A stretch of DNA of 46,097 nucleotides from Methanomassiliicoccaceae archaeon UBA480 (GCA_002506425.1 DAXO01000017.1:1-46097); one strand, 5' to 3'; numbered from the stretch's first letter, positions 7,162 to 16,778 are shown. Notes: generated from the sequence alone by a model not told the origin. Numbers and translations are program-made.

Positions 7162-9489
7162 ATGGCTTGCGGTATGAGCAGGCGCGATGCGCCGTTCGAC
7201 CTTTGCGACATCTCCATCAGGGACGCATCGGACGATGACCTCGTCCAGCTCTCCGCGGATATGAGCCTCGGGCTCTCCCTGGATGAGATGCGCACCGTGA
7301 GGGATTATTTCGTCAAGGAGGGCAGGGAGCCCACCGATGTCGAGCTGCAGGCCCTCGGCCAGGCATGGAGCGAGCACTGCTGCTACAAGAGCTCCAAGCC
7401 CATCCTGAAGGAGTTCGTCTTCGGCATAGACAGGGACGACGTCCTCTCCAAGGGGGATGCAGGCGTCATGGTCTTCGACGACGAGTACGGATACGCGCTG
7501 AGGATCGAGAGCCACAACCACCCCTCGGCTATCGAGCCCTACGGAGGAGCGGCCACAGGAATCGGAGGCATCCTCAGGGACGTCGTCTGCATGGGGGCCC
7601 AGCCCATAGGTCTCGCCGATCCCCTCTGCTTCGGTCCCATCGACAAGGAGGTCGACCTCCCCCAGGGAGTCAAGACGCCCAGGTACCTCATGAGCGGAGT
7701 GGTCTCGGGAATCCGCGATTACGGAAACCGCGTGGGTGTTCCCACCATAACGGGCGGATTCTTCTTCGACGACAAATACACCGGCAACTGCCTGGTCAAT
7801 GTCGCATGCCTCGGAATAGTCAAGAGGGCGGACCTCGCCAAGAACTATGCGGGAGGACCCGGAGAGGTCATGATCCTCATCGGCGGACTCACCGGAAGGG
7901 ACGGCATACATGGCGTGAACTTCGCTTCCGCCGATCTGACCTCCACTTCTGACGAGGATTCCAGAGGGGCCGTCCAGCTCGGAGACCCCATCATGAAGGA
8001 GCCCGTCATGCACGCGTGCTTCGAGATCAACGCGAGGCACCTCATCACCGGGATGAAGGACCTGGGAGGCGGCGGCCTGAGCTGCGTCGTCGGAGAGATG
8101 GCGCTGGACGGCGGCTGCGGAGCGGATGTGGATCTGGAAAAGGTCCCGCTCAAGGAGCCCGGCCTCGCGCCCTGGGAGATATGGGTGTCCGAGTCGCAGG
8201 AGCGCATGATGTGCACCTGCAAGCCTGAGAACGTCGATGCGGTCCTCGAGGTGTTCGACCTCTGGGACGTCCCGGCCACGCCCATAGGGGTGACCACCGA
8301 CACCATGCACACCCGTCTGTTCTGGAACGGGGAGAAGATCTTCGATATGGATCTCGAGTTCCTCACCGGAGGGCCGGTGTACGAGCGCCCCTACGAGCTT
8401 CCCACGGTGTCCGTCAAGGAGAAGGAGGTCTTCCCCCGCATCGAGAGCGACAAGGATGCCATCCTGGCTATGCTCTCCGATCCGAACGTGGCATCCAAGG
8501 AGTGGGCCATCAGGCAGTACGACCACGAGGTCCGCGCCGCCACCGTCATCCACCCGATGGTCGGTCCGCTCAACGAGACCGGCCCCGGTGATGCAAGCGT
8601 GCTGAGGCCCGTTCCCGACAGATACAAGGGTCTCGCCGCGGCGGTCGGGTGCAACCCGTGGTTCACGGAGGCCGACCCCTACAAGGGGGGAATGTCGAGC
8701 ATAGACGAGGCCTGCAGGAATCTGGTGGCCGTCGGCGCCAGGCCGAACGCGTTCACCGACTGCCTCAACTTCGGCAACCCCGAGAAGCCCGAGAGGCTCG
8801 GAGAGTTCAGGGAGGCTGTCAGAGGCATCGGAGAGGCTGCCCGCGGACTCGGCATCCCCATACCCTCGGGAAACGTCAGTCTATACAACGAGGCTCCGGG
8901 AGGACACCACATCCTGCCCACGCCCATGATCCTGGGCTGCGGCCTCATAGACGACATCCGCAAGTGCGTCACAGCCGATTTCAAGAAGGCCGGCAGCTGC
9001 ATCTTCATCGTCGGAAAGACCAAGGACGAGATGGGCGCCTCGCTCCTCTTCAGGAAGTTCGGAGGCGAGCAGGGAACCGTGCCCGGCGTCGACATAGAGG
9101 CGCTGAAGAGGCTCACCGACGAGCTCCTTCAGGCGATGGACGAGGGCCTGGTCCTGAGCTGCCACGACTGCTCAGACGGAGGAATGGCCGTGGCCGTGGC
9201 CGAGATGTGCATCTCCGGACATATCGGTGCGGAGATAGACACCTCTGCAATCGACGGCGAGGACTACAGGGTGAAGCTGTACTCCGAGAGCAACAGCCGT
9301 TGGATCGTCGAAGTGGACGGTGCCGATGTTACCAGATTCATCGAGATCATGGGCGGCGACGCGACGCTTCTCGGAATAACCAAAGGGGACTGCCTGAAGA
9401 TCAAGGACAACGGAACGGTCATCCCCGTCGAGGAGATGAGGAAGGCGTGGAGCGAGCCCGTCTGGAAGATCATGGGGGGAGCCGAATGA
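7162..9489 (+). CDS. purL: FGAM synthase subunit PurL (small type)
   Basis: Catalytic subunit that uses ATP and ammonia supplied by PurQ to convert FGAR to FGAM. It is the small archaeal/Bacillus-type PurL, 775 residues, lacking the fused glutaminase and N-terminal PurS-like domain of the large form. Landmarks: 'LGQAWSEHCCYKSSKPIL' with the early active-site His, 'RIESHNHPSAIEPYGGAATG', the repeated AIR-synthase-like halves with 'MKDLGGGGLSC' and 'SCHDCSDGGMAVAVAEMC'. ATG 7162 begins after purS; an internal ATG at 7174 could also serve. It overlaps purQ as ATGA at 9486-9489. Confidence 0.96.
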   Translation: MACGMSRRDAPFDLCDISIRDASDDDLVQLSADMSLGLSLDEMRTVRDYFVKEGREPTDVELQALGQAWSEHCCYKSSKPILKEFVFGIDRDDVLSKGDAGVMVFDDEYGYALRIESHNHPSAIEPYGGAATGIGGILRDVVCMGAQPIGLADPLCFGPIDKEVDLPQGVKTPRYLMSGVVSGIRDYGNRVGVPTITGGFFFDDKYTGNCLVNVACLGIVKRADLAKNYAGGPGEVMILIGGLTGRDGIHGVNFASADLTSTSDEDSRGAVQLGDPIMKEPVMHACFEINARHLITGMKDLGGGGLSCVVGEMALDGGCGADVDLEKVPLKEPGLAPWEIWVSESQERMMCTCKPENVDAVLEVFDLWDVPATPIGVTTDTMHTRLFWNGEKIFDMDLEFLTGGPVYERPYELPTVSVKEKEVFPRIESDKDAILAMLSDPNVASKEWAIRQYDHEVRAATVIHPMVGPLNETGPGDASVLRPVPDRYKGLAAAVGCNPWFTEADPYKGGMSSIDEACRNLVAVGARPNAFTDCLNFGNPEKPERLGEFREAVRGIGEAARGLGIPIPSGNVSLYNEAPGGHHILPTPMILGCGLIDDIRKCVTADFKKAGSCIFIVGKTKDEMGASLLFRKFGGEQGTVPGVDIEALKRLTDELLQAMDEGLVLSCHDCSDGGMAVAVAEMCISGHIGAEIDTSAIDGEDYRVKLYSESNSRWIVEVDGADVTRFIEIMGGDATLLGITKGDCLKIKDNGTVIPVEEMRKAWSEPVWKIMGGAE

Positions 9490-10364
9490 GGCCCGAAGAC
9501 GTCAGAGTGTGCGTCATGCGCATCGAAGGTACGAACGCGGAGGACGAGATGGCTGAGGCGTTCAGGGCCGTCGGGGCCCAGGCCGAGGAGGTCCATCTCA
9601 AGCAGCTGACAGGCCAGTCCTCGGAGATGAGGCGCAGAAGTCTGGAGGACTATGATGTCCTCGTATTCCCCGGGGGATTCTCCGCAGGCGACTACGTTCG
9701 TGCCGGAGCGCTCTTCGCCGCCAGGATAAAGGCTTCACTCGGGCACGAGATACGCTCGTTCGTGGAGGCTGAGAAACCTGTGCTGGGCGTGTGCAACGGA
9801 TTCCAGATCCTGGTGGAGCTGGGCCTGCTGCCCGCATTCGAGTCTGCCATGTCCGAGAGGCCCGAAGCTGCGCTGTACACCAACGATTCCGGAAGGTTCG
9901 AGTGCAGGCCTACGGTCCTGCGCAACGACAACAGGGGGAAGTGCATCTTCACCGGATCCGTTCCCAAGAAATCCATGCTCACCATTCCGTCCGCGCATGC
10001 AGAGGGGAAGCTGATGAGCTGCGACCCGGATTTCGTGCAGAAGCTGGAGGACAACGATCAGATTGTGTTCAGGTACGTCTGTCCTGACGGCTCCGATGCG
10101 ATCTATCCGTGGAATCCCAACGGATCCCCCTCGGATATCGCCGGGATATGCAATCCCGCGGGCAACGTCATGGGCATGATGCCCCATCCCGAGCGTGTGA
10201 TCTCCAGATTCACCCATGCGGATTGGACCAGAGGATACACGACCGAGGAGGGCGACGGGAGGATCATCTTCCAGTCCGTGATGGATTCGCTCACAGGAAA
10301 CCGAGCGGGGCGACCCGCGCCTTCCGGGTCCTCGGACCCGGAACCTATTCTCAGAATATTTTGA
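9486..10364 (+). CDS. purQ: FGAM synthase glutaminase subunit PurQ
   Basis: Class-I glutamine amidotransferase supplying ammonia to PurL. The nucleophile elbow 'VLGVCNGFQIL' contains the catalytic Cys, 'FPGGFSAGDY' the oxyanion region, and 'GMMPHPERV' the catalytic His and Glu. Total length is 292 residues. The last 20 or so residues ('NRAGRPAPSGSSDPEPILRI') are Pro/Ser-rich, lie past the usual family end and are encoded across a GC-rich hairpin (10324-10341), so they look like an accidental extension. Start ATG 9486 overlaps the purL stop. Its 3' end overlaps the convergent gene at 10351 by 14 bases. Confidence 0.95.
   Translation: MRPEDVRVCVMRIEGTNAEDEMAEAFRAVGAQAEEVHLKQLTGQSSEMRRRSLEDYDVLVFPGGFSAGDYVRAGALFAARIKASLGHEIRSFVEAEKPVLGVCNGFQILVELGLLPAFESAMSERPEAALYTNDSGRFECRPTVLRNDNRGKCIFTGSVPKKSMLTIPSAHAEGKLMSCDPDFVQKLEDNDQIVFRYVCPDGSDAIYPWNPNGSPSDIAGICNPAGNVMGMMPHPERVISRFTHADWTRGYTTEEGDGRIIFQSVMDSLTGNRAGRPAPSGSSDPEPILRIF
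10324..10341. terminator. Hairpin at the purQ / membrane-protein convergence
   Basis: A perfect 8-bp stem, CCGGGTCC at 10324-10331 and GGACCCGG at 10334-10341, sits within the last codons of purQ just before the convergent gene ends. An AT-rich 'TATTCTCAGAATATTTT' follows on the + strand. It could fold on either transcript and mark 3' ends in both directions. Confidence 0.45.
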
Positions 10365-10848
10365 GTCTGAGCTCCGGATCGTATACCAGAGCGGGCTTGT
10401 CGTCCAGGGATGTGTAGGCATAGCCGAGGGAAGCATCCCTTTTTCCTACGGATTCCTCAGGAATCTCGAATACGACCGTGTACCCCCACGTGCGTCCCTT
10501 GTTCAGAATCAGTCCGTCGGAGTAGTCAGGATGGGCCACTGTGGCGACGGGATCAGCATCGAACGTCATACGGTCGATAGTGAACTGCCACGTCAGTATA
10601 GCCATGCTGGTGTTTATTCCGGCGTCGAAGCCAGAGTTCATGAGAACGATGTCTGCGATGACGAACATCTTCCCGGCAGAAGGTTTGATCTCCGCACCAG
10701 CGCTCGTTTCGAAGGATTCGGCATATGAGATGTCGTAGTCGTAGTATCCGTCGGGATCGTGGTGCACATAGCCCCATGTCACGACGACGCCCAGACCTAC
10801 GGCTAGAATCGCCACTGCAACTATCGCCACGAGCGTCTTCGGGGGCAT
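10351..10848 (-). CDS. Membrane-anchored exported protein, DUF4352-like
   Basis: 165 residues from ATG 10848 ('MPPKTLVAIVAVAILAVGLG'), giving one N-terminal membrane anchor or uncleaved signal followed by an extracytoplasmic beta-rich domain. The pattern 'KMFVIADIVLMNSGF' with a late 'GYTVVFEIPEE' resembles the telokin-like DUF4352 fold found in many archaeal surface proteins. The frame extends 17 codons upstream of 10848, but that stretch is polar and cysteine-containing and would bury the anchor, so I reject it. The gene converges on and overlaps purQ by 14 bases, and is divergent from the RND gene. Ligand unknown. Confidence 0.65.
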   Translation of the reverse strand: MPPKTLVAIVAVAILAVGLGVVVTWGYVHHDPDGYYDYDISYAESFETSAGAEIKPSAGKMFVIADIVLMNSGFDAGINTSMAILTWQFTIDRMTFDADPVATVAHPDYSDGLILNKGRTWGYTVVFEIPEESVGKRDASLGYAYTSLDDKPALVYDPELRLKIF

Positions 10849-10943
10849 GAGACCGGATTCGCAGATTATGATAAAACAGTGACGGAAGTTCCGAATCATC
10901 GCACCGTCCCCTCGGTTTAATATCAGTCTGCGGATGTAGAGAC

Positions 10944-13451
10944 ATGTTCAGGGAGCTCGCCGGTCTGATATCCCGCAACGGGAAGATACTCCTGGCCGTC
11001 TGGGTGGTTCTCCTTCTCATGGCTGTGCCGCCCGCATTCAAGGCTATAGACGAGATGGGGTACGGGATATCGGATATGGCCGACTCCGATAGCGAATCGG
11101 CAATCGGCGAAGAGATCCTTCTGAGTTATTTCGATACCGCAGTTCATGATGCGGGGAGGACGCCGCTTATCGTGGTGTCCTATGATTCTCGCGACGGATA
11201 CCGCCAGCTCCAGGGAGACGAGGAGGAAGGGATCCCCTCGTTCGTGGAATATCTGAGAAAGAGCCTTCAGGAGGACAAGGATTGGTCAGGAAAGCTGAGC
11301 TTCGATGATGGGGCCGGAATCGTTTCTAGAGCCTACGGGGACCAATCCTCCGGGGCTCTGCTGATTGTGCTGCCTTATGTCTCCGCATATTCCGAGGACT
11401 ATGTGATTGAAGACACGAGCAATCTACGCGAGAAGATCTCGGATGCAATGGACCTCTTCATGTATGAGCTCTATGAATCTGAGCCGTTCTTCGAGGTCTA
11501 TGTCACCGGGGATCCGGCGTTGGCCTACGACATGGCTTCGGAGGCATCGCTCTCGCTCGCGGTGATGGTGCTCATCCTTATTGTGGTCACATTGGCGATG
11601 ACCGGGCTGTTCTTCGGATCCGCTCTCTCGTCCTTCATCGCCATGTCTTCGATGGTTGTATCCACCATTCTAACTGCGGCGGTGATTTTCGGGTTCTGCA
11701 ACCTCATCGGGGTGTTCTTCGTCCCGGGATTCCTGGTGATGCTGGCAGTCATGTGCATATCCTTCGTCCATAGCATCTATGTGATCTCCGTGTTCCATAT
11801 CGAGGTCTCGTCCGGATCCGACCGCGGATCGGCCTTGGAGCGCACCGTAGTGCGTACAGGGAATGCCATCGTAGCCGCCAGCGCGTGCTTCATCGTATGC
11901 ATGTTGGCCCTTGCCTATGCAGGGGAGGGCATGTTCTCCGATTTCGGGCTCTGCATGGCTTCCGGTGCCGCTATAGCCATGCTTGCATCCCTCACTGTTC
12001 CGGCATCGATGATCCATATCACGCGCAACGAGCTGTTCTGGTCTCCGAGGTCTGGGAGGCAGGGATTTTTCGGAAGGTTCCGCGGCAGAATATCGAGGCT
12101 CTATACCCGTTTCCGCGGTTGCATATCCGGTCTGGTATCGGTAAGGGGTACCGCAGTTCTTCTCGTCATGGTGGCATTGACGGCTTGTTGCGCATACGGG
12201 CTGGACGACCATGGGATGAACGAGGAGACCCCTTATGATATGACCAGATCCCTTGCCGCAGGCGAATCCGCAGACGGCATCGAGGTGCTCAGGGCATATT
12301 CGGACGGAGGCCTTGTGCATCCGTTCGGCATCGTGATATCCTATGACCATCCGATCGCATACATCCGCTCCGATCCGGATCATCCGGGCATGCAGATGCT
12401 GGAATGGGTATCCTATGAGGACATAGAAGCGGTCATTGACCTGGAAAGCAGTCTGTCCGCATGCGATGAGGGGAACATCTCGCGCACAGCCTCCCTGTTC
12501 ATATGGGATATGATGATCGACAAGGCCCATGTCGCAGGAATCGAGGGCGCTTGGAGCACGATCGAGTACATAGGCGATATGGTCGCCCATGCGGACGGCT
12601 CCTATCGTGCCGTATACGATTCCGCAGTGGCATCGGCACTGGTACACGGGTTCACCTACGAGACCCTCATGAGCGAAGGCGGGTCCTTCATGGATCTGGC
12701 GATGAACAAGGCCATGGGATCGATCGGATACGAGATGGATTCCGATAGGAGGGTGGTCGTCGATCGTCTGATGATCAAGGTGGAGACGAAGGAGTCAGCA
12801 GTGTCGGTCCGCTCCCTTCAGACAGTGGATTCGATGGAGGCTGTTCTGGACGGGTACCGCGCCACGGGGGCTCCCTCGGAGGTCCTGCTGACCGGTGCCG
12901 GCAAGGTCTACAGCGAGACGATGGATTCCGTGGAGTCGGGATTCATGAAAGGGCTCCTGTTCACAGTCGTATCCCTGCTGGTCATCCTATCCCTGGTGAC
13001 GGTCTCCGTGTCGGTGCCTCTGCGCACCGTGGCGACGACGTTCATGGGCGCGGTCATATCCCTGTTCCTTACGGACGTTCTGATGGAGGGGATATGGGGG
13101 AGCGTGTCTCTGGCGGTGCAGATCTCGATGCTCGCGGTGTGCGTGCTCATGGGGCTGTGGTTCAACAGCATACAGGAGGATCATATCGCATGGTGCAGGA
13201 AGCATGGCATGTCATGGAGGGAGGCCTCCTCGGACCTTCTGACCACGCTCCAGCCGACAATCATCGTCACATCGGTAACACTGGCGGTATGTCTCGGAAC
13301 CCTCGTCTTCTCGGGGATCCAGCTGATGTCGCAGCTGGGATTCGCCCTCATGGTATGCATCCTCGTGGATGCATTCGTCGTCCGCACGTTCGCATCCCCT
13401 GCCCTCTGGAGCAAGGCAGGCGTCAGAGCCCGCAGGAGAAGCAGGAATTGA
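10944..13451 (+). CDS. RND/MMPL-family membrane protein
   Basis: 835-residue protein with the two-halves layout of archaeal RND (HAE3/MMPL) transporters: TM1 near residue 20, a large extracytoplasmic loop to about 190, a five-helix bundle, TM7 at about residue 410, a second loop, and a final bundle. It should move hydrophobic molecules across or out of the membrane. In the first bundle the TM4 segment reads 'MCISFVHSIYVISVF' where family members carry GxxxDY, and the second reads 'MGLWFNSIQEDHI'; the proton-relay Asp of TM4 appears absent. A TATA-like 'GTTTAATAT' lies just upstream (about 10914-10922), consistent with a very short leader. The 3' end overlaps the convergent MFS gene by 240 bases. 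Confidence 0.82.
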   Translation: MFRELAGLISRNGKILLAVWVVLLLMAVPPAFKAIDEMGYGISDMADSDSESAIGEEILLSYFDTAVHDAGRTPLIVVSYDSRDGYRQLQGDEEEGIPSFVEYLRKSLQEDKDWSGKLSFDDGAGIVSRAYGDQSSGALLIVLPYVSAYSEDYVIEDTSNLREKISDAMDLFMYELYESEPFFEVYVTGDPALAYDMASEASLSLAVMVLILIVVTLAMTGLFFGSALSSFIAMSSMVVSTILTAAVIFGFCNLIGVFFVPGFLVMLAVMCISFVHSIYVISVFHIEVSSGSDRGSALERTVVRTGNAIVAASACFIVCMLALAYAGEGMFSDFGLCMASGAAIAMLASLTVPASMIHITRNELFWSPRSGRQGFFGRFRGRISRLYTRFRGCISGLVSVRGTAVLLVMVALTACCAYGLDDHGMNEETPYDMTRSLAAGESADGIEVLRAYSDGGLVHPFGIVISYDHPIAYIRSDPDHPGMQMLEWVSYEDIEAVIDLESSLSACDEGNISRTASLFIWDMMIDKAHVAGIEGAWSTIEYIGDMVAHADGSYRAVYDSAVASALVHGFTYETLMSEGGSFMDLAMNKAMGSIGYEMDSDRRVVVDRLMIKVETKESAVSVRSLQTVDSMEAVLDGYRATGAPSEVLLTGAGKVYSETMDSVESGFMKGLLFTVVSLLVILSLVTVSVSVPLRTVATTFMGAVISLFLTDVLMEGIWGSVSLAVQISMLAVCVLMGLWFNSIQEDHIAWCRKHGMSWREASSDLLTTLQPTIIVTSVTLAVCLGTLVFSGIQLMSQLGFALMVCILVDAFVVRTFASPALWSKAGVRARRRSRN

Positions 13452-14903
13452 GCTTCCCGGAGGGTCGACATCCTCCTTCCCGACCAGGAACCAGCAGACC
13501 ACCAGTACCGACAGGACCATGGCGCTGGCGACCATGCAGCATTCCCGCACGGTCGATTCGAATATCGCCAGGAGCTCGTTCGCATAGACGGACAGGTGAT
13601 CGAACACCCACAGCTCGACGTCGTTCACCGTCTCGTCCTCCACGCCTTCGATGAACGATGTCAAAGGGCCGCTTATAACGCTCTTGTAGACCGCCATGCC
13701 GAGGATGATACCTATGAAACGGGCCGACATCAACAGGCCGGTGACGGCACCCTCATGTTCCGGCCTAGACATGGTCTGGATGCTGACGAGCATCTCCGTG
13801 ATTATCAGTCCGAATCCGAGCCCCATCACGAACAGGGAGAATCCCACACCCGTCATGCCGCGTGGCATCAGGATGAAGGCCCCCATGAATCCTATGGCGA
13901 TGACTATCGATCCGGTGAGGAGCAGGGGGCGGATTCCGTGACGGTAGATCAGCTCCATTCCGATGAGCGATGTGACGGCCCCTCCGCCGATCAGGCAGAG
14001 AAGCATCCTGCTGGCCTCGTAGAGCGATGCGCCGTACGAGACCATCATGAACAGCGTTATGAACTGGAGCATCCCGAGACCGCAGAATCCTGCCAGGAAC
14101 ATCCCTGACATGAGTCCGACATCAGTCCTGGTGATGCCGTGCGGGATGAGCGGATCCGCAGCCCTTCTCTCAGCCCATACGAGAAGCACCACCATGAGGA
14201 TGCAGAACTCCGCGAAGGCCAGGCTCTCGTAGCTCACAAGTTCGAAGTCGACGTTCACCGTCTGCGTGTAGAGCATGACCGACGATATCGTGGCCATGGT
14301 CAGCACCAGCCCGGGCACATCCCTAACATAGGATGCCGGCGCATCTTCGAGGGAGCGGTAGGCGGCGGTGCCTGCGAGCAGGACAACGAGGGCATTGACC
14401 GCCACCAGGATTCTCCAGTCCCCGACATCGACTGTGAAATAGTATCCGACAGCTGTTCCGAAGAGGGATCCGACGCTGAACGCCAGAGTCATGACCTTGT
14501 GGGGGTCCAGGCGCTTCCTCTTGTTGTCGAACGCCCCGGGTATGAATCCGAGCGCGGTCGTGAACAGGAATCCTCCTCCGCACCCCTGCATCACGCGGAA
14601 TGCCACCATCATGAGGACGTTCTCGCTCAGGCACAGCCCGACGGAGCTTCCGGAGAACAGGGCCATCCCGATCAGCAGGGAATTGCGCGGACCCAGCCTG
14701 TCCATGAGGACTCCGGCGATTATGACGACGGTGACTTCGGCGATTATGTAGCCGGACAGAAGCCATCCGGTGATGTCGGATCCGGTCTCCAGCATGATCT
14801 CGTAGTGAGGGATGCGCATATACATCCAGCTGAGAGCGCTGATGAGCATGCACACTCCGAGAGCGGATACCGCGACCAGGTTGTTCCGACGGCCCATGAG
14901 CAT
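13212..14903 (-). CDS. MFS drug-efflux transporter, DHA2-like
   Basis: Proton-coupled exporter of the major facilitator superfamily. About 14 hydrophobic segments are visible, with the motif-A-like 'GVLMDRLGPRNSLLIGMAL' between TM2 and TM3 and the motif-C-like 'RVMQGCGGGFLFTTALGFIP', typical of DHA2 family proteins. The family fold ends around 'LVVCWFLVGKEDVDPP'; the remaining 80 or so residues are charged, read antisense through the 3' end of the RND gene and look like unconstrained read-through. Starts: ATG 14901-14903 or ATG 14895-14897. Substrate cannot be told. With the neighbouring RND gene it forms a convergent pair of possible efflux systems. Confidence 0.85.
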   Translation of the reverse strand: MLMGRRNNLVAVSALGVCMLISALSWMYMRIPHYEIMLETGSDITGWLLSGYIIAEVTVVIIAGVLMDRLGPRNSLLIGMALFSGSSVGLCLSENVLMMVAFRVMQGCGGGFLFTTALGFIPGAFDNKRKRLDPHKVMTLAFSVGSLFGTAVGYYFTVDVGDWRILVAVNALVVLLAGTAAYRSLEDAPASYVRDVPGLVLTMATISSVMLYTQTVNVDFELVSYESLAFAEFCILMVVLLVWAERRAADPLIPHGITRTDVGLMSGMFLAGFCGLGMLQFITLFMMVSYGASLYEASRMLLCLIGGGAVTSLIGMELIYRHGIRPLLLTGSIVIAIGFMGAFILMPRGMTGVGFSLFVMGLGFGLIITEMLVSIQTMSRPEHEGAVTGLLMSARFIGIILGMAVYKSVISGPLTSFIEGVEDETVNDVELWVFDHLSVYANELLAIFESTVRECCMVASAMVLSVLVVCWFLVGKEDVDPPGSSIPASPAGSDACLAPEGRGCERADDECIHEDAYHEGESQLRHQLDPREDEGSETYRQCYRCDDDCRLERGQKVRGGLPP

Positions 14904-14987
14904 CCAATCGTCAGCGCCGATATATGACCACCGCTCCGGACGCCATCGCTTTTCAAATATTCCGACGGCGCTCGGGAAGACGATATC

Positions 14988-16778
14988 GTGGGATGGAAGG
15001 ATTCTGCTCTGGTCGTAACCGTTCTGGCAGTCATGGCGGCGGTGTTCGCAATAGCTCTTTTCGATGCGGATGCTTTCGAGGAGCAGGGCCCTTTCGAGAT
15101 AACGTACGATCTGGACGGAGGAGAGAACGACCCATCCAACCCTTCGACCTTCGATGCAGGAGAGGAGGTAGTCCTGAAGCCTGCAAGCCGGGACGGGATG
15201 GTCTTCACGGGATGGTTCTCGGATCCGGATCGCACGCTGCCGTGTCCCGTCATAAAGACGTCGGTGAGGGAGGATGTGATCCTCTATGCCGGATGGGATG
15301 TGGATCTCAGCGGGACCGGCTGCACATACGAGGTCACCGGCTATACCGACGACGGAATCCGCACGACCAAGTTCTCTGGGGAGCAGGATGTGCTGCTGCT
15401 CTACTACAGCCCCTACAGGCTCTCATACTATGTGGAGGTGGATTCCCGTCTGTCCTGCACGACGTACAGGTTCAACGAGATCGAGAAGCAGTACGAGAAT
15501 GATGGAACCGTCTCGTTCTGGGCTTCTTCGATATACGGCAAGACGAAGACCGGGGAGGCGGATTTCGAAGCATCCTCCGGAAAGATTCCATGCGATGTCT
15601 TCACATCCTACGGCGATAACGGATTGGTCGTCCGCACATGGGAGGGAAAGGGGGATGGCGTGACAGACGCCGTCGAGGCCGAGCGTTCCGGTTTCTACAC
15701 TTCGATGAAGTACAAGGAGAAGACGGAGGTTCATGCGCCGGAGACGGTCGATGTCAGCCTCTACGGAGGTTCGGGAGTCAAAGCGTCGTTTGACGGGACC
15801 CCTCGTCCCGGATCCATGATATCTTTGGATGCCGAGATCCCGGAAGGCTCGACCTTCCTCGGATGGTTCGATTCCAATGGAGATATTGTGAGCAGAGAGG
15901 CGTCGTTCGATCTGGAGGTCACGGTGGCAGACGTTCTGCTGTATGCGCGCATCTCGGACGGCTACGATCTCGAGGCCGTGGCCGGAGTCGGAGCCCGCCT
16001 GTCCGTGGGCTTCGATCTGGAGGCTGCTCAGTGGTCCGTGGAGTATCTCACGGACGGCGGCGAGCCTGTCGCAATCAGCGGGCCTTCACCGACATACGTG
16101 TTCACGAGCGCCGGAGAATATTCGGTGAAGGTCGAGGGCACGACGACGGACGGCGGCGAGTTCAAGTGGGCTCTGAAGGTTCTGGTCGAAGGTGTGCTGC
16201 AGATCCCGTTCGAGTGGACTTATGAGGGTGAGGCCTTCTCATACGCTCTCGATGTGGCGTTCAGCGATTATCTGGCCTACAGGGAGGCTGCAGACAAGAC
16301 ATCCAGAAGCCATACCGATGCCGATGCGGATCGTCTCTTCGCGACACCTTCCGATCCCTATGTCAAGGCTCTGGCTTCGTTCCTTTCCGGTACGGCGTCG
16401 GATCTCGGTCTCGACGAGGTCGGATCGGCCGAATTCGTACTCTGCTTCGTGCAGGCGCTCCCCTCTTCCGAAGGGGATGAATGGCATTATCCGCTGGAGA
16501 CGCTGTTCCTCAAGAGTGCCGGAAGCGCGGATTCGTCGATACTCTACTGCTCCCTGATGGGGTCCCTGGGCTACGATACGGCCCTGCTCCTTTTCCCGGG
16601 CCATACTGCCGCAGGTCTGTCCATAGACGGTGTGAAGGGTGTGACGTACACGTACTACGGTATCAAGTACCGTTACTGCGAATCCGACCGCACGGGTTTC
16701 GGAATAGGAGAGAAGCCCGAGGATGTGGACAACAGGGTATCGGCATTGGTCGAGATCCCGGCGGCCGTCAGAGCTTGA
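14988..16778 (+). CDS. Surface protein with Listeria-Bacteroides repeats and degenerate transglutaminase-like domain
   Basis: 596 residues. Order: signal/anchor 'SALVVTVLAVMAAVFAIALF'; a Listeria-Bacteroides (InlB B-type) repeat with 'YDLDGGENDPSNPSTF' and 'FTGWFSDPD'; a beta domain; a second, weaker repeat with 'FLGWFDSNG'; a PKD-like segment ('YVFTSAGEYSVKVEGTTT'); and a C-terminal transglutaminase-like domain with 'YPLETLFLKSAGSADSSILY' then 'GYDTALLLFPGHTAAGL'. In related archaeal proteins the first of these segments has GDCED with the catalytic Cys. Here it is GSADS, so Cys is replaced by Ser and the following acid shifts or is lost, though the GH histidine remains. Likely a binding or structural surface protein. 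Its stop overlaps riboflavin kinase by 11 bases. Confidence 0.78.
   Translation: MGWKDSALVVTVLAVMAAVFAIALFDADAFEEQGPFEITYDLDGGENDPSNPSTFDAGEEVVLKPASRDGMVFTGWFSDPDRTLPCPVIKTSVREDVILYAGWDVDLSGTGCTYEVTGYTDDGIRTTKFSGEQDVLLLYYSPYRLSYYVEVDSRLSCTTYRFNEIEKQYENDGTVSFWASSIYGKTKTGEADFEASSGKIPCDVFTSYGDNGLVVRTWEGKGDGVTDAVEAERSGFYTSMKYKEKTEVHAPETVDVSLYGGSGVKASFDGTPRPGSMISLDAEIPEGSTFLGWFDSNGDIVSREASFDLEVTVADVLLYARISDGYDLEAVAGVGARLSVGFDLEAAQWSVEYLTDGGEPVAISGPSPTYVFTSAGEYSVKVEGTTTDGGEFKWALKVLVEGVLQIPFEWTYEGEAFSYALDVAFSDYLAYREAADKTSRSHTDADADRLFATPSDPYVKALASFLSGTASDLGLDEVGSAEFVLCFVQALPSSEGDEWHYPLETLFLKSAGSADSSILYCSLMGSLGYDTALLLFPGHTAAGLSIDGVKGVTYTYYGIKYRYCESDRTGFGIGEKPEDVDNRVSALVEIPAAVRA

Noticed and set aside
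7141..8553. A 470-codon open frame opposite purL
   Set aside because: Shadow of purL in the codon-aligned antisense phase, which stays open because TCA, TTA and CTA codons are rare here.
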